Source of the DNA: Lapidilactobacillus luobeiensis
GTDB lineage: Bacteria; Bacillota; Bacilli; Lactobacillales; Lactobacillaceae
DNA length: 64,000 bases
NCBI RefSeq assembly: GCF_024345205.1
Contig: NZ_BROC01000012.1
Coordinates: 1 to 64,000 of the forward strand
Direction of reading: 5' to 3'
Translations under genes and position numbers: made by a program
The notes under the pieces: model-generated
Told to the model about the DNA's origin: nothing
Seen by the model: only the letters and a program-made list of their open reading frames with translations
Database searches by the model: none
Shown here: positions 21,158 to 32,166 of the stretch, in pieces
Layout: each line of letters opens with the position of its first letter
Numbering within the stretch: the first letter of the stretch is position 1

Positions 21158-21790
21158 ATGGCTAGAAAAGGAATCTTAGGGAAAAAGGTTGGAATGACCC
21201 AGATCTTTACGGAAAATGGCGAATTGATCCCCGTTACTGTGATCGAAGCAAGCGCGAACGTTGTTTTGCAAATCAAGACAACTGAAACAGACGGTTACGA
21301 AGCAGTTCAATTAGGTTATCAAGACGTTCGTGAAGTTCTGTCTAACAAACCAGCTAAAGGTCATGCTGCTAAGGCAAAAACGGCTCCTAAGCGCTTCATT
21401 CGCGAAATTCGTGATGTTGAGCTAGGAGATTACGAAGTCGGCGCTGAAGTAAACGTCGACGTGTTCAACGAAGGTGACGTTGTTGACGTTACTGGTATCA
21501 CGAAGGGTCATGGTTACCAAGGTAACATCAAGCGTTTCGGCCAATCACGCGGACCTGAGACTCACGGTTCTCGTTATCACCGGATCCCTGGTTCAATGGG
21601 CTCGATCATCAACCGTGTCTTCAAAGGCAAGATGTTGCCAGGACGCATGGGTAATGACAAGGTCACGATCCAGAACTTAATGATCGCGCGCGTTGATCCT
21701 GAACGGAATGTTTTGTTGATCAAGGGCAATGTCCCTGGTGCTAAGCATTCATTCGTTACAGTTAAATCCGCAATCAAATTAACAAAGTAG
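21158..21790 (+). CDS. rplC: 50S ribosomal protein L3
   Basis: 210 residues with the L3 start '[17 protein letters not shown]' and the peptidyl-transferase-reaching loop containing '[19 protein letters not shown]' (methylated Gln in some species). Assembly initiator of the large subunit. GGAGG precedes ATG. 27 nt separate it from rpsJ. Confidence 0.97.
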   Translation: MARKGILGKKVGMTQIFTENGELIPVTVIEASANVVLQIKTTETDGYEAVQLGYQDVREVLSNKPAKGHAAKAKTAPKRFIREIRDVELGDYEVGAEVNVDVFNEGDVVDVTGITKGHGYQGNIKRFGQSRGPETHGSRYHRIPGSMGSIINRVFKGKMLPGRMGNDKVTIQNLMIARVDPERNVLLIKGNVPGAKHSFVTVKSAIKLTK

Positions 21791-21815
21791 AAATTGAGAA
21801 AGGAGGATTTTCGTA

Positions 21816-22439
21816 ATGGCAAATGTCACACTTTATAAACAAGATGGAACTGAGAATGGTACCGTTGCTTTAAACGATGCGATTTTCGGGATCGAACCTA
21901 ACAACAGCGTTGTCTTCGATGCTGTCGTCATGCAACGTGCTTCTTTACGTCAAGGGACACACGCTGTCAAGAACCGTTCTGCGGTCCGCGGCGGTGGTCG
22001 TAAACCTTGGCGGCAAAAGGGTACTGGTCGCGCTCGTCAAGGCTCGATTCGTTCTCCACAATGGCGTGGTGGTGGGATCGTCTTCGGACCTACACCTCGT
22101 TCATATGCTTATAAATTACCTAGAAAAGTACGGCGTTTAGCAATCAAATCAGTTCTTTCGCAAAAGGTTCTCGATGGTGATTTGATTGTTGTGGACGGAT
22201 TGAACTTCGACCAACCAAAGACAAAAGCATTCGCTGATGTTTTAGCAGGGTTGAATGTTGCGACAAAGGCATTAGTTGTTCTGGAAGCTGACAATGATTT
22301 TGCAGCTTTATCAGCACGCAACTTGCCAAACGTCACAGTTGTGGAAGCTGACGGCATCAACGTGTTAGATATCGTCAACAACCAGAAACTGATCTTAACA
22401 CAAGCCGCTCTTGCTAAAATCGAGGAGGTGCTTGGTTAA
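21816..22439 (+). CDS. rplD: 50S ribosomal protein L4
   Basis: 207 residues. The extended loop that lines the exit tunnel is visible as '[19 protein letters not shown]', the position where macrolide-resistance changes occur; it looks unaltered. Stop TAA overlaps the rplW start (TAATG), giving coupled translation. In proteobacteria L4 represses its own operon; the leader before rpsJ could serve this purpose here. Confidence 0.97.
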   Translation: MANVTLYKQDGTENGTVALNDAIFGIEPNNSVVFDAVVMQRASLRQGTHAVKNRSAVRGGGRKPWRQKGTGRARQGSIRSPQWRGGGIVFGPTPRSYAYKLPRKVRRLAIKSVLSQKVLDGDLIVVDGLNFDQPKTKAFADVLAGLNVATKALVVLEADNDFAALSARNLPNVTVVEADGINVLDIVNNQKLILTQAALAKIEEVLG

Positions 22440-22723
22440 TGGCCGCACATGATATTATTATTCGTCCGATCGTGACGGAACAATCCATGAACATCATGGA
22501 AGATAAGAAATACACGTTTGAAGTTGCTGTCAACGCGAACAAAATCGCGGTTCGTCACGCAATCGAAGAAATCTTTGGCGTTAGCGTTAAAGAAGTCAAC
22601 ATTTTGAACGTTCGTGGTAAAAAGAAACGTTATGGCCGTTATGAGGGTTACACAAAGAAACGTCGGAAAGCAATCGTTACTTTGACACCTGATTCTGATG
22701 AAATCAAGATTTTTGAAGATTAG
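22439..22723 (+). CDS. rplW: 50S ribosomal protein L23
   Basis: 94 residues, starting '[17 protein letters not shown]'. It surrounds the tunnel exit and docks signal recognition particle and trigger factor. Its start overlaps the rplD stop by one base, and GAGGAGGTG lies inside the end of rplD. Confidence 0.97.
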   Translation: MAAHDIIIRPIVTEQSMNIMEDKKYTFEVAVNANKIAVRHAIEEIFGVSVKEVNILNVRGKKKRYGRYEGYTKKRRKAIVTLTPDSDEIKIFED

Positions 22724-22754
22724 TCATAACTAGAATAATACAGGAGGAAAACTA

Positions 22755-23588
22755 ATGGCGATTGTTAAATACAAACCAACCAGCAATGGTCGGCGCAATA
22801 TGACCGCATCAGATTTTGCTGAGATCACCAAGTCAAAGCCTGAGAAGACTTTACTGGAATCCCAATCAAAAACTGCCGGTCGTAATGCTCATGGTCATAT
22901 TACGGTTCGTCACCGTGGCGGCGGTCACAAACAAAAGTACCGTGTCATTGATTTTAAACGTACCAAAGATGATGTTAAAGCAGTTGTAAAGGCGATCGAA
23001 TACGATCCCAACCGGACTGCAAACATTGCTTTATTACACTACGAAGATGGGGTCAAGTCATACATTATCGCGCCTAAAGGTTTGGTCGTTGGCCAAGTCA
23101 TCCAATCTGGCGATAACGCTGATATCAAGGTCGGTAATGCACTTGAATTGGCTAACATCCCTGTTGGTACTTTGGTTCACAACATTGAATTGAAACCAGG
23201 CAAGGGTGGCCAATTGGCTCGTTCAGCCGGCGCTTCGGCTCAGATCTTAGGTCATGAAGCTAAATACACCTTGATTCGCTTGACATCAGGCGAAGTACGG
23301 ATGGTGCTTTCATCTGGCCGCGCTACTGTCGGTGAAGTTGGTAATGAACAACATGAATTGATCAAGATTGGTAAGGCTGGCCGTAAACGCTGGTTAGGCT
23401 TCCGTCCAACAGTTCGTGGTTCAGTTATGAACCCTAACGATCACCCTCATGGTGGTGGTGAAGGTAAAGCACCGATCGGACGTCCGTCGCCACTCTCACC
23501 ATGGGGCAAGAAGACAATGGGTAAGAAGACCCGTAATTCTAAGGCTCGTTCTGAGAAGCTCATCATTCGGCACCGTAAGGGCAAATAG
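22755..23588 (+). CDS. rplB: 50S ribosomal protein L2
   Basis: 277 residues. The conserved C-terminal segment '[15 protein letters not shown]', which carries the His needed near the peptidyl-transferase centre, is intact. CAGGAGG precedes ATG. Operon position between L23 and S19 is universal. Confidence 0.97.
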   Translation: MAIVKYKPTSNGRRNMTASDFAEITKSKPEKTLLESQSKTAGRNAHGHITVRHRGGGHKQKYRVIDFKRTKDDVKAVVKAIEYDPNRTANIALLHYEDGVKSYIIAPKGLVVGQVIQSGDNADIKVGNALELANIPVGTLVHNIELKPGKGGQLARSAGASAQILGHEAKYTLIRLTSGEVRMVLSSGRATVGEVGNEQHELIKIGKAGRKRWLGFRPTVRGSVMNPNDHPHGGGEGKAPIGRPSPLSPWGKKTMGKKTRNSKARSEKLIIRHRKGK

Positions 23589-23621
23589 TCATAACTAAAC
23601 ACGATCGAAGGAGGTAACATA

Positions 23622-23903
23622 ATGGGTCGCAGCTTGAAAAAAGGACCTTTTGCTGACGAGCATCTTCTGAAGAAGATCGCCGCTCAAGCAGATAGCGAGA
23701 AGAAACAAGTCATTAAAACTTGGTCACGTCGTTCTACGATTTTCCCTAGTTTCGTTGGGTACACGATCGCAGTTTATGATGGTAGAAAGCATGTCCCAGT
23801 CTTCGTCCAAGAAGATATGGTTGGCCATAAATTAGGCGAATTCGTACCAACAAGAACATTCCGCGGTCATGGCGGTAATGATAAGAAAACGGCGGCACGC
23901 TAG
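23622..23903 (+). CDS. rpsS: 30S ribosomal protein S19
   Basis: 93 residues, '[19 protein letters not shown]', conserved 'TFRGHGG' near the end. Head protein that forms intersubunit bridges with the 50S. Strong GAAGGAGG site. Confidence 0.97.
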   Translation: MGRSLKKGPFADEHLLKKIAAQADSEKKQVIKTWSRRSTIFPSFVGYTIAVYDGRKHVPVFVQEDMVGHKLGEFVPTRTFRGHGGNDKKTAAR

Positions 23904-23921
23904 GAAGGAGAGATTTAGTCG

Positions 23922-24281
23922 ATGGCAGATCAAGATCAAATCACATCAGCACGGGCAGAAGCAAAAACTGTTCGTATCGCGCCTCGTAAAGCTCGCCTTG
24001 TAGTCGATTTAATTCGTGGCAAAGGTGCTGCTGAGGCATTAGCGATTTTACAATTCACACAACGTGGTGCTTCACCAGTTGTTGCTAAAGTTTTAAAATC
24101 AGCTATTGCGAACGCTGAACATAATTATGATTTAGATGCACAGAACCTGTACGTCAGTGAAGCTTACGTTAACGAGGGTCCAACCTTGAAGCGTTTCCGT
24201 CCACGGGCGAAGGGTTCAGCATCACCAATCAATAAACGGACAAGCCACATCACCGTGGTTGTCAAAGAACGAGAAGAATAG
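23922..24281 (+). CDS. rplV: 50S ribosomal protein L22
   Basis: 119 residues with the core '[18 protein letters not shown]' and the tunnel beta-hairpin '[20 protein letters not shown]', another macrolide-contact site that looks wild type. A few extra N-terminal residues (M-A-D-Q-D-Q-I-T-S) precede the core, but the ATG with GGAAGGAGAG upstream supports this start. Confidence 0.96.
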   Translation: MADQDQITSARAEAKTVRIAPRKARLVVDLIRGKGAAEALAILQFTQRGASPVVAKVLKSAIANAEHNYDLDAQNLYVSEAYVNEGPTLKRFRPRAKGSASPINKRTSHITVVVKEREE

Positions 24282-24292
24282 GAGGGAAAAAC

Positions 24293-25036
24293 GTGGGTCA
24301 AAAAGTAAATCCGATTGGATTCCGTGTTGGCGTCATTCGTGACTGGGATGCAAAATGGTATGCTGATAAAGAATACGCTGCTTACTTGCACGAAGACTTG
24401 CACATCCGTAAATACATTGAAAAAAATCTTGCTGATGCCTCGGTTTCCCAAGTGGAAATCGAACGTTCTGCTAAGCGTGTGAATGTTTCGATTCATACCG
24501 CTAAACCAGGTATGGTCATTGGTAAAGGTGGCGCGGAAGTTGAAAACTTGCGTAAAGCTTTGAATGCTTTGACTGGCAAACAAGTACACATCAACATCGT
24601 TGAAATCAAGCAACCAGATTTGGATGCTAAGTTAGTTGCTGAATCGATCGCTGCTCAATTGGAAGCACGTGTGGCTTTCCGTCGGGCACAACGTCAAGCA
24701 ACACAACGGACAATGCGTGCTGGTGCTAAAGGTATCAAGACTCAGATCTCTGGTCGTTTGAACGGGGCAGATATGTCACGGGTCGAATGGCATACAGAAG
24801 GCACTGTGCCTTTGCATACATTACGTGCTGATATCGACTATTCATGGCAAGAAGCAACCACAACTTATGGTCAATTAGGTGTTAAAACCTGGATCTACCG
24901 TGGTGAGATCTTACCAGGACAAAAAGTTGTTCGTGATGCCGATACAGGCAATGACAATAAGAAACGCAACAACAATAACCGTCGTGGTCGTCGTGACCAA
25001 CGCGGTGATAAGAGAGCTGCGAAAGGAGGAAAATAA
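24293..25036 (+). CDS. rpsC: 30S ribosomal protein S3
   Basis: 247 residues from a GTG start behind TAGGAGG. The KH domain motif V-I-G-K-G-G lies near residue 80. The protein is longer than the roughly 217-residue norm because of a very basic Asn/Arg/Lys tail (about residues 219-247), seen in some lactobacilli. Part of the mRNA entry channel and ribosomal helicase. Confidence 0.96.
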   Translation: MGQKVNPIGFRVGVIRDWDAKWYADKEYAAYLHEDLHIRKYIEKNLADASVSQVEIERSAKRVNVSIHTAKPGMVIGKGGAEVENLRKALNALTGKQVHINIVEIKQPDLDAKLVAESIAAQLEARVAFRRAQRQATQRTMRAGAKGIKTQISGRLNGADMSRVEWHTEGTVPLHTLRADIDYSWQEATTTYGQLGVKTWIYRGEILPGQKVVRDADTGNDNKKRNNNNRRGRRDQRGDKRAAKGGK

Positions 25037-25039
25037 TCA

Positions 25040-25474
25040 ATGTTAGTACCTAAGCGTGTTAAACATCGCCGCGAGTTCCGTGGTAAGATGCGCGGTGCTG
25101 CTAAAGGCGGCAAAGAGCTTAACTTTGGCGAATATGGCTTGCGTGCTGTGGAATCACATTGGATTACCAACCGCCAGATCGAAGCTGCTCGTATTGCGAT
25201 GACCCGTTACATGAAACGTGGCGGCCGTGTTTGGATCCGTATTTTCCCACACAAATCGTACACCGCTAAAGGCGTTGGTGTCCGGATGGGTTCTGGGAAA
25301 GGTGCACCAGCAGGTTGGGTAGCACCCGTTAAGCGCGAGAAGATCTTGTTTGAGATCGGCGGCGTTCCAGAAGAAGTTGCGCGTGAAGCACTTCGTTTGG
25401 CATCTCATAAGTTGCCGATCAAGACTAAGTTTGTTAAGCGCGAGGAAGTAGGTGGCGAAGCTAATGAAGGCTAG
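25040..25474 (+). CDS. rplP: 50S ribosomal protein L16
   Basis: 144 residues, '[19 protein letters not shown]', with the Arg-rich loop '[20 protein letters not shown]' reaching the A site. Only three bases separate it from rpsC, and its end overlaps the rpmC start by 11 nt. Confidence 0.97.
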   Translation: MLVPKRVKHRREFRGKMRGAAKGGKELNFGEYGLRAVESHWITNRQIEAARIAMTRYMKRGGRVWIRIFPHKSYTAKGVGVRMGSGKGAPAGWVAPVKREKILFEIGGVPEEVAREALRLASHKLPIKTKFVKREEVGGEANEG

Positions 25475-25658
25475 TGAAATTAAAGGGTTAACCACTGCTG
25501 AAATGCTTGATAAAGAAAAGCAATATAAAGAAGAATTGTTCAACTTGCGCTTCCAACAGGCCACTGGTCAATTGGAAAACACCGCTCGCTTGAATCAAGT
25601 GCGGAAAAATATCGCGCGGATCAAGACAGTTCTTCGTCAGCAAGAACTTGAAAAATAA
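25464..25658 (+). CDS. rpmC: 50S ribosomal protein L29
   Basis: 64 residues from ATG 25464. The in-frame GTG at 25452 would add four residues not usual in the family. Helical hairpin protein with '[19 protein letters not shown]'. It starts inside rplP, so translation is coupled. Located at the tunnel exit beside L23. Confidence 0.94.
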   Translation: MKASEIKGLTTAEMLDKEKQYKEELFNLRFQQATGQLENTARLNQVRKNIARIKTVLRQQELEK

Positions 25659-25678
25659 TCGGAAGGGAGATTTAAAAC

Positions 25679-25948
25679 TTGAGCGAAGAAAATCGTAATA
25701 ATCGTAAGGTTTACCAAGGTCGCGTTGTTTCCGATAAAATGGAAAAGACAATCACCGTCGTGGTTGAAACTTATCATACCCACCCAACTTATGGCAAGCG
25801 TGTTAAGTATTCGAAGAAATTTTATGTACATGACGAAAACAACGAAGCAAAAGTTGGCGACATTGTTCGGATCATGGAAACTCGTCCGTTGTCTCGTTCA
25901 AAGCGCTTCCGTTTATTAGAAGTTGTTGAAAAGGCAGTTATTATCTAA
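25679..25948 (+). CDS. rpsQ: 30S ribosomal protein S17
   Basis: 89 residues from a TTG start behind GGAAGGGAG. OB-fold primary binder of 16S rRNA with '[17 protein letters not shown]' and '[20 protein letters not shown]'. Confidence 0.96.
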   Translation: MSEENRNNRKVYQGRVVSDKMEKTITVVVETYHTHPTYGKRVKYSKKFYVHDENNEAKVGDIVRIMETRPLSRSKRFRLLEVVEKAVII

Positions 25949-25982
25949 AGCGCGTCAAGAATGACGAGAGGAGGAAATTATA

Positions 25983-26351
25983 GTGATTCAACAAGAAACT
26001 CGGCTTAAAGTTGCTGATAATTCAGGTGCTCGTGAAATCTTGACGATCAAAGTTCTTGGTGGTTCAAACCGCAAGACAGCTAATATCGGTGATGTCATCG
26101 TTGCCACGGTCAAACAAGCAACACCAGGTGGCGTTGTCAAAAAAGGCGACGTAGTCAAGGCAGTTATTGTCCGGACTCGTTCAGGCGCTCGCCGTCCAGA
26201 TGGTTCGTACATTCGTTTTGACGAAAATGCCGCTGTGATCATTAACCCAGATAAGAGCCCTCGTGGTACTCGTATCTTCGGACCGGTCGCTCGTGAACTT
26301 CGTGATAACGACTTTATGAAGATTATCTCGTTAGCACCGGAAGTATTATAG
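25983..26351 (+). CDS. rplN: 50S ribosomal protein L14
   Basis: 122 residues from GTG behind GAGAGGAGG. Opens '[19 protein letters not shown]' and ends '[12 protein letters not shown]', both diagnostic. Forms bridge B8 and contacts the factor-binding region. Confidence 0.97.
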   Translation: MIQQETRLKVADNSGAREILTIKVLGGSNRKTANIGDVIVATVKQATPGGVVKKGDVVKAVIVRTRSGARRPDGSYIRFDENAAVIINPDKSPRGTRIFGPVARELRDNDFMKIISLAPEVL

Positions 26352-26392
26352 TCGTAATTGAGAATTGTTCATGAGGAGGTGCACATCAAACG

Positions 26393-26704
26393 ATGCACGT
26401 AAAAACTGGTGATAAAGTTAAAGTTATTAGCGGTAAAGACAAAGGCAAAGAAGGCAACGTCCTTAAAGTCCTCACTAAGCAAAACCGCGTGATTGTCGAA
26501 GGCGTCAACATTGTCAAGAAGCATGCGAAGCCATCTAACACTGATCCTCAAGGCGGTGTTAAGGAAATCGCAGCTGCGATCGATGTTTCTAACGTGATGC
26601 TGATCGACCCTTCAACAGACGAGCCAACTCGGGTTGGCTATCAAGTCGTTGATGGTAAGAAGGTTCGGATCTCTAAGAAATCCGGCAATCAAATCGACAA
26701 GTAA
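26393..26704 (+). CDS. rplX: 50S ribosomal protein L24
   Basis: 103 residues starting '[21 protein letters not shown]', the KOW motif of L24. Early assembly initiator. AGGAGGTG site ahead of ATG. Confidence 0.97.
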   Translation: MHVKTGDKVKVISGKDKGKEGNVLKVLTKQNRVIVEGVNIVKKHAKPSNTDPQGGVKEIAAAIDVSNVMLIDPSTDEPTRVGYQVVDGKKVRISKKSGNQIDK

Positions 26705-26727
26705 ACGAGAAGGGAGGATACAACTTA

Positions 26728-27270
26728 ATGTCAAATCGCTTAAAAGAACGCTACGTTAAAGAAATCACACCAGCAATGGTTGAGAAATTTAACTACAGCT
26801 CTGTCATGCAAGTACCAAAGATCGAAAAAATCGTTCTGAACATGGGTGTTGGTGACGCAGTAACCAACTCAAAAAACCTAGATAACGCTGTTGAAGAATT
26901 AACTTTGATCTCTGGCCAAAAACCACTGATCACTAAAGCTAAGAAATCGATCGCCGGCTTCCGTTTACGTGAAGGGATGTCCATTGGGGCAAAAGTTACG
27001 TTGCGGGGCGAACGGATGTATGATTTCTTGGATAAATTGATCAACGTTTCTTTACCTCGTGTCCGTGACTTCCATGGTGTCAGCACTCGTTCATTTGATG
27101 GACGTGGTAACTACACATTGGGTGTCAAGGAACAATTGATTTTCCCGGAAATCGATTTTGATAAAGTTGCGCGGGTCCGTGGGTTAGACATCGTCATCGT
27201 CACTACCGCAAATACTGACGAAGAAGCACGCGAATTGTTGACCCAAGTTGGTATGCCATTTGCTAAATAA
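26728..27270 (+). CDS. rplE: 50S ribosomal protein L5
   Basis: 180 residues, '[21 protein letters not shown]'. Binds 5S rRNA and the P-site tRNA. Site GGGAGG. Starts 24 nt after rplX. Confidence 0.97.
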   Translation: MSNRLKERYVKEITPAMVEKFNYSSVMQVPKIEKIVLNMGVGDAVTNSKNLDNAVEELTLISGQKPLITKAKKSIAGFRLREGMSIGAKVTLRGERMYDFLDKLINVSLPRVRDFHGVSTRSFDGRGNYTLGVKEQLIFPEIDFDKVARVRGLDIVIVTTANTDEEARELLTQVGMPFAK

Positions 27271-27284
27271 AGGAGGTCACACAT

Positions 27285-27470
27285 TTGGCTAAGAAGTCAT
27301 TAGTAGTCAAGAATCACCGTCCTGCTAAGTTCTCAACACAGGAATACACACGTTGCGAACGTTGCGGACGTCCACATTCTGTATATCGCAAATTTAAGCT
27401 TTGCCGTGTTTGCCTTCGCGAATTAGCTCATGAAGGTCAGATCCCTGGCATGAAAAAAGCAAGCTGGTAA
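27285..27470 (+). CDS. rpsN: 30S ribosomal protein S14, zinc-binding type
   Basis: 61 residues from a TTG start behind AAAGGAGG. Two CxxC motifs (C-E-R-C-G-R and C-R-V-C) mark the zinc form (type Z), which organises the 30S head and normally has a zinc-free paralogue for zinc starvation elsewhere in the genome. Confidence 0.97.
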   Translation: MAKKSLVVKNHRPAKFSTQEYTRCERCGRPHSVYRKFKLCRVCLRELAHEGQIPGMKKASW

Positions 27471-27505
27471 TCCTAAAACGACAGGAAAGGGAGGTAAATT
27501 AATCA

Positions 27506-27904
27506 ATGGTCATGACTGATCCAATTGCAGACTATCTAACACGTATTCGTAACGCCAACATGGTACGTCACGAATCTTTAGAAGTTCCTGCCTCAAAAAT
27601 TAAGAAAGACATGTCTGAGATTCTGAAGCGCGAAGGTTTTATCCGCGATTATGAAGTGATCGAAGACGGCAAACAAGGTATCATCCGGATCACCTTGAAA
27701 TACGGTCAAAATCACCAACGTGTCATTTCTGGTTTGAAGCGTATCTCTAAACCAGGCTTGCGTAGTTACGTGAAGGCTGACGATGTTCCTAAGGTACTTA
27801 ACGGCTTAGGCATCGCAATCATTTCAACATCAGAGGGCGTTATCACTGATAAAGAAGCCCGTGCCAAAAACGTTGGCGGCGAAGTTTTAGCTTACGTTTG
27901 GTAA
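27506..27904 (+). CDS. rpsH: 30S ribosomal protein S8
   Basis: 132 residues, '[20 protein letters not shown]', the usual lactobacillar beginning. A second ATG two codons later is possible. Primary 16S central-domain binder and, in E. coli, repressor of the spc operon. Site GGGAGG. Confidence 0.97.
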   Translation: MVMTDPIADYLTRIRNANMVRHESLEVPASKIKKDMSEILKREGFIRDYEVIEDGKQGIIRITLKYGQNHQRVISGLKRISKPGLRSYVKADDVPKVLNGLGIAIISTSEGVITDKEARAKNVGGEVLAYVW

Positions 27905-27933
27905 TTCTCAAAAGTTAGGAGGTGTTTCATTAA

Positions 27934-28464
27934 ATGAGTCGTATTGGCTATAAAGTAGTCGAATTGCCTGCAGGCGTTACGGTTACAAAAAACGGCGATC
28001 AAGTCACAGTTAAGGGTCCTAAAGGCGAATTAACTCGGACATTTGATCCAGCAATCACTTTGAAAGAAGAAGGCAACATCGTTTCTTTCGACCGTCCTAA
28101 TGATAACTATAAAGCACTTCATGGGACGACACGTGCTAACTTCAACAACATGGTCATCGGGGTCACCGAAGGCTATGTCAAGAAAATGCAATTGGTCGGG
28201 GTCGGCTATCGTGCACAGTTAAAGGGTAAGACCTTGAGCTTAAGCGTTGGTTTGTCTCATACAGTTGAATTTGAAGCACCAGAGGGTATCACGATCGAAG
28301 TTCCGTCAAACACGGAAATCAATATCAGTGGTATCAGCAAGCAAAAAGTTGGCCAGTTGGCAGCTGAGATCCGCGCGATCCGGCCACCAGAACCTTACAA
28401 GGGCAAAGGTATTCGTTATGTTGATGAATACGTTCGTCGTAAGGAAGGTAAGACTGGTAAGTAG
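27934..28464 (+). CDS. rplF: 50S ribosomal protein L6
   Basis: 176 residues, '[17 protein letters not shown]', ending in the conserved '[25 protein letters not shown]'. Located near the sarcin-ricin loop. Site AGGAGGTG. Confidence 0.97.
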   Translation: MSRIGYKVVELPAGVTVTKNGDQVTVKGPKGELTRTFDPAITLKEEGNIVSFDRPNDNYKALHGTTRANFNNMVIGVTEGYVKKMQLVGVGYRAQLKGKTLSLSVGLSHTVEFEAPEGITIEVPSNTEINISGISKQKVGQLAAEIRAIRPPEPYKGKGIRYVDEYVRRKEGKTGK

Positions 28465-28492
28465 TTTTTAAAAAATTTATGAGGTGAACATT

Positions 28493-28852
28493 GTGATTTC
28501 GAAACCAGACAAGAATAAGACACGGCAAAAACGCCACACGCGTGTCCGTGGCAAAATCTCTGGTACTGCAGAGCGCCCACGCTTGAATATTTTCCGTTCT
28601 AACAAAAACATCTACGCTCAATTAATTGATGACGTAGCGGGTGTGACGCTTGCAAGTGCCTCAACTCAAGATAAAGAGTTAACAGCAACAGGAACTAAAG
28701 TTGAACAAGCGCAACAAGTTGGCGAGTTGATCGCAAAACGGGCCGAAGATAAAGGCATCAAAGCTGTTGTCTTTGACCGTGGTGGTTATCTCTATCATGG
28801 CCGTGTTCAAGCATTAGCTGAAGCAGCTCGTGAAAATGGACTGCAATTCTAA
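28493..28852 (+). CDS. rplR: 50S ribosomal protein L18
   Basis: 119 residues from GTG 28493. The GTG at 28484 is part of the ribosome binding site GAGGTGA, and family members begin 'MISKPDKNK' as here. Binds 5S rRNA; C-terminal '[27 protein letters not shown]' is diagnostic. Confidence 0.95.
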   Translation: MISKPDKNKTRQKRHTRVRGKISGTAERPRLNIFRSNKNIYAQLIDDVAGVTLASASTQDKELTATGTKVEQAQQVGELIAKRAEDKGIKAVVFDRGGYLYHGRVQALAEAARENGLQF

Positions 28853-28872
28853 GGAAGGAGAAAACCACACAT

Positions 28873-29373
28873 ATGACTTTTATTGATCCAACTCACCTAG
28901 ATTTAGAAGATCGCGTTGTTGCGATCAACCGTGTTACTAAAGTTGTCAAAGGTGGTCGTCGTTTGCGCTTTGCTGCAATCGTGATCGTTGGCGACAAAGC
29001 TGGACACGTTGGCTTTGGTACTGGTAAAGCTCAGGAAGTTCCTGAAGCGATCCGCAAAGCCGGTGAAGACGCTAAAAAGAACTTGATCGAAGTTCCAATC
29101 GTGGGCACAACGATCCCTCATGAAGTGATCGGTCATTTCGGTTCAGGCCGCGTATTGTTGAAACCAGCCGTTGAAGGTTCTGGGGTTTCTGCTGGTGGTG
29201 CCGTTCGTGCTTTGATGGAACTTGGTGGCGTTCTTGATGTCACTTCTAAGACATTGGGTACAAACACACCGATCAACGTGATCCGCGCGACGATGGATGG
29301 CTTGAAACAACTACAAACTGCTGAGCAAGTTGCTAGTCTTCGTGGTGTTTCTGTTCAAGACTTACAAAACTAG
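28873..29373 (+). CDS. rpsE: 30S ribosomal protein S5
   Basis: 166 residues with the dsRNA-binding-like N-domain '[20 protein letters not shown]'. The loop 'VVKGGRR', where spectinomycin-resistance changes occur, is unaltered as far as I can tell. Site AAGGAAGGAG. Confidence 0.97.
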   Translation: MTFIDPTHLDLEDRVVAINRVTKVVKGGRRLRFAAIVIVGDKAGHVGFGTGKAQEVPEAIRKAGEDAKKNLIEVPIVGTTIPHEVIGHFGSGRVLLKPAVEGSGVSAGGAVRALMELGGVLDVTSKTLGTNTPINVIRATMDGLKQLQTAEQVASLRGVSVQDLQN

Positions 29374-29386
29374 GAGGGCTTTGTTG

Positions 29387-29572
29387 ATGGCTAAGATTAA
29401 AATCACGCTCGTACACAGCGCTGCACATCGCCTACCTGCTCAACGGAAAATCGTTAAAGAGTTAGGCTTAGGTCGGATCAGCAGTTCTGTTGTTAAACCA
29501 GATAACGCTGCGATCCGCGGTGCTATCTTTAAGATCTCACATTTGGTTGAGATCGAAGAAGTTCAAGATTAA
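29387..29572 (+). CDS. rpmD: 50S ribosomal protein L30
   Basis: 61 residues from ATG 29387 with TAGGAGGG upstream. The longer open frame from 29330 reads through the end of rpsE out of frame and is not needed. '[21 protein letters not shown]' is typical. Confidence 0.95.
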   Translation: MAKIKITLVHSAAHRLPAQRKIVKELGLGRISSSVVKPDNAAIRGAIFKISHLVEIEEVQD

Positions 29573-29605
29573 TCACAATACTCAAACAAGGAGGTGCTAG
29601 ACTTC

Positions 29606-30046
29606 ATGAACTTGCATGAATTAAAAGCTAGTGAAGGTTCCCGTCGCAATCGCAAACGTGTTGGCCGTGGTACTTCGTCAGGTCAAGGTAAAACTTCCGG
29701 ACGTGGCCAAAAAGGTCAATTAGCGCGTTCAGGCGGTAAGACACGGATCGGTTTCGAAGGTGGCCAAATGCCATTGTTCCGGAGAATGCCAAAACGTGGC
29801 TTCAAGAATATCAATCGTAAAGAATATGCTATCATCAACCTCAATGATTTGAATGGTTTTGATGAAGGGACAGAAGTTACGACTGAATTGTTACTTAAAT
29901 CCGGCGTGATCAAAAAAGAACTTGCCGGCGTTAAGCTGTTAGCAACTGGCGAATTAACTAAGAAACTTTCTGTTAAAGTTGCTAAGTACTCAGCTGCTGC
30001 TAAAGAAGCTGTTGAAGCTGCTGGTGGTTCGATCGAGGTGCTCTAA
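29606..30046 (+). CDS. rplO: 50S ribosomal protein L15
   Basis: 146 residues from ATG 29606 (AAGGAGGTG upstream), '[20 protein letters not shown]'. The upstream in-frame TTG would place the start inside the ribosome binding site. The stop overlaps the secY ATG (TAATG). Confidence 0.95.
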   Translation: MNLHELKASEGSRRNRKRVGRGTSSGQGKTSGRGQKGQLARSGGKTRIGFEGGQMPLFRRMPKRGFKNINRKEYAIINLNDLNGFDEGTEVTTELLLKSGVIKKELAGVKLLATGELTKKLSVKVAKYSAAAKEAVEAAGGSIEVL

Positions 30047-31350
30047 TGCTAACGACATTGCGGAATGCATTCAAAGTCAAGGAAATCCGTAAAAAGATTT
30101 TCTTCACGCTGTTCATTTTGTTGATCTATCGTCTTGGCTCTCAGATCACTGTACCTGGGGTTGATGCATCTGCGCTGTCGAAAATCAGTGCTGGCGGGTT
30201 GATTCCTTTATTTGATACCGTCAGTGGTGGTGGTTTATCTAACTACTCACTGTTTTCGATGGGTGTCTCGCCATTCATTACCGCTCAAATCGTTATTCAG
30301 TTGTTACAAATGGATATTGTTCCAAAGTTTGTGGAGTGGAGTAAGCAAGGTGAAGTTGGTCGGCGCAAGCTGAACCAAGCAACGCGCTACTTAACGATCG
30401 TGCTTGCTTTTGTTCAGTCGATCGGGATCACGGCTGGCTTTAACTACTTAAGTAATTATGGCCTGATCAAAGATTCGACACCGCAAACCTTCGTTGTTCT
30501 GGGGATCATCCTAACCGGTGGCACGATGCTACTGACTTGGCTTGGCGAGCAGATCACGGATAAAGGAATCGGCAATGGGGTCTCCATGATCATCTTTGCC
30601 GGGATCATTGCTCGCTTACCGAGTGGAATCTATTCATTATTTGAAGAGAATATCATCAATAATTTGGATGCTTCCGCTGCGGATCTTTGGAAAGGCATTG
30701 GCATCTTGGTTCTCTTGCTTGTTGTGATCTTGTTCATCGTTTATTGGGTGACTTATGTTCAACAAGCTAATCGTAAGGTTCCGATCCAATATACCCGACG
30801 TGCGACTGGTGGCGGCAGTGAAAGCTACTTACCATTGAAAGTCAACGTTTCTGGTGTTATCCCTGTTATTTTTGCCAGCTCCTTTATTATCACGCCATCG
30901 ACGATCTTGATGATCTTCCAAGCGAATCATGGTGATGAAGGCTGGTATCAAGTACTCAGCAACATCTTCAGTATGCAGACAACAGTCGGCGCACTGATCT
31001 ATACCGTTTTGATCGTTCTATTCACGTTCTTCTATGCCTTTGTCCAGGTCAATCCTGAGAAGTTGGCGGAAAACTTGCAAAAGCAAGGCGCCTATATTCC
31101 TAGTGTTTGGCCAGGTAAAGAAACAGAGAAGTATTTCTCAGGCTTATTGATGCGTTTATCCACAGTCGGCTCGATTTTCTTGGGCTTGATCGCGTTGTTA
31201 CCACAGTTGGCGACAAACATCTGGGGCTTACCACAATCCATTGGATTGGGTGGTACTAGTTTATTGATCGTCGTTGGGGTCGCGCTGGAAACAGCTCGTC
31301 AATTAGATGGTTTGATGATGAAACGTCAATATATCGGATTTATTCGGTAA
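30046..31350 (+). CDS. secY: Protein translocase subunit SecY
   Basis: 434-residue channel protein with ten hydrophobic segments. Plug region and 'YRLGSQITVPGVDA' near the start, cytoplasmic loop 'VQQANRKVPIQYTRRATGGG' (the SecA/ribosome contact) and the 'PGKETEKYF' loop are recognisable. Starts in the rplO stop, so membrane-channel synthesis is coupled to ribosomal proteins, as is conserved in bacteria. Confidence 0.97.
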   Translation: MLTTLRNAFKVKEIRKKIFFTLFILLIYRLGSQITVPGVDASALSKISAGGLIPLFDTVSGGGLSNYSLFSMGVSPFITAQIVIQLLQMDIVPKFVEWSKQGEVGRRKLNQATRYLTIVLAFVQSIGITAGFNYLSNYGLIKDSTPQTFVVLGIILTGGTMLLTWLGEQITDKGIGNGVSMIIFAGIIARLPSGIYSLFEENIINNLDASAADLWKGIGILVLLLVVILFIVYWVTYVQQANRKVPIQYTRRATGGGSESYLPLKVNVSGVIPVIFASSFIITPSTILMIFQANHGDEGWYQVLSNIFSMQTTVGALIYTVLIVLFTFFYAFVQVNPEKLAENLQKQGAYIPSVWPGKETEKYFSGLLMRLSTVGSIFLGLIALLPQLATNIWGLPQSIGLGGTSLLIVVGVALETARQLDGLMMKRQYIGFIR

Positions 31351-31365
31351 CTGGAGGCTGGAAAA

Positions 31366-32019
31366 TTGAATTTGATTTTAATGGGGCTGCCCGGTGCTGG
31401 TAAAGGCACTCAAGCAGAACGAATCGTTGATCGATATCACTTGGCTCATATCTCTACTGGAGATATGTTTCGTGAGGCAATGGCAGCGGAGACTGCGATC
31501 GGTTTAGAGGCAAAGAAGTTTATTGACAATGGCGACTTGGTTCCTGATGAAGTGACCAACGCGATCGTTAAAGAACGTTTGCAGAAGCCCGATACTAATA
31601 TCGGTTATATGTTAGATGGTTTTCCGCGAACGATCGAACAAGCTGAAGCATTAGATCAGATCGCCGCTGACTTGGCTAAGCCAGTGGATGCGGTGATCAA
31701 TATCGCGGTTGATCCTAAAGTATTGGTTGATCGTCTTTCTGGTCGTTTCATCTGCCGGACTTGTGGGGCAACTTATCATAAGTTGTATAACCCACCTAAG
31801 GTAGCTGGAACTTGTGATCGGTGCGGCGGCCACGACTTTTATCAACGTGAAGATGATAAGCCCGAGACGGTCAAAAACCGTTTAGCCGTTAATATCAAAA
31901 TGAATACACCGTTACTTGATTTTTACCGCGGTAAGAATTTACTTTATACCGTCAATGGTGAACAAGATATCGATCAGGTTTTTGATGAAATTAAAGCAAT
32001 TTTGTCGAAATTAAATTAA
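31366..32019 (+). CDS. adk: Adenylate kinase
   Basis: 217 residues from a TTG start behind TGGAGG. P-loop G-L-P-G-A-G-K-G-T at residues 7-15. The LID carries four cysteines (C-R-T-C ... C-D-R-C), the zinc-stabilised Gram-positive type. Interconverts ATP + AMP and 2 ADP. Ends the secY-adk section; a new promoter lies downstream for infA. Confidence 0.97.
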   Translation: MNLILMGLPGAGKGTQAERIVDRYHLAHISTGDMFREAMAAETAIGLEAKKFIDNGDLVPDEVTNAIVKERLQKPDTNIGYMLDGFPRTIEQAEALDQIAADLAKPVDAVINIAVDPKVLVDRLSGRFICRTCGATYHKLYNPPKVAGTCDRCGGHDFYQREDDKPETVKNRLAVNIKMNTPLLDFYRGKNLLYTVNGEQDIDQVFDEIKAILSKLN

Positions 32020-32054
32020 CTCTTGGTTCAGTGGTATAAAGTAAAGCTGAAGGC

Positions 32055-32083
32055 TTGGCAGAACAACTCCTTTGTGATAAACT
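32055..32083 (+). promoter_or_regulatory. infA promoter
   Basis: TTGGCA (32055-32060) and TAAACT (32078-32083) with a 17-bp spacer, inside the 147-bp adk-infA gap. It lets infA-rpmJ-rpsM-rpsK-rpoA-rplQ be transcribed independently of the upstream operon. Confidence 0.7.
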
Positions 32084-32100
32084 AGGGCGGTGTCATGTCA

Positions 32101-32126
32101 AGTGAGTGCGGTTGCTCTCACTGTTT
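32101..32126 (+). terminator. Terminator-like hairpin in the infA leader
   Basis: AGTGAG (32101-32106) pairs with CTCACT (32115-32120), then GTTTTT. It lies after the infA promoter and 40 nt before the infA start, so it may attenuate the downstream operon or end the adk transcript. Confidence 0.55.
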
Positions 32127-32166
32127 TTATGTATCCACGTGTTAACCAATTAGGAGGAAAATTTTT

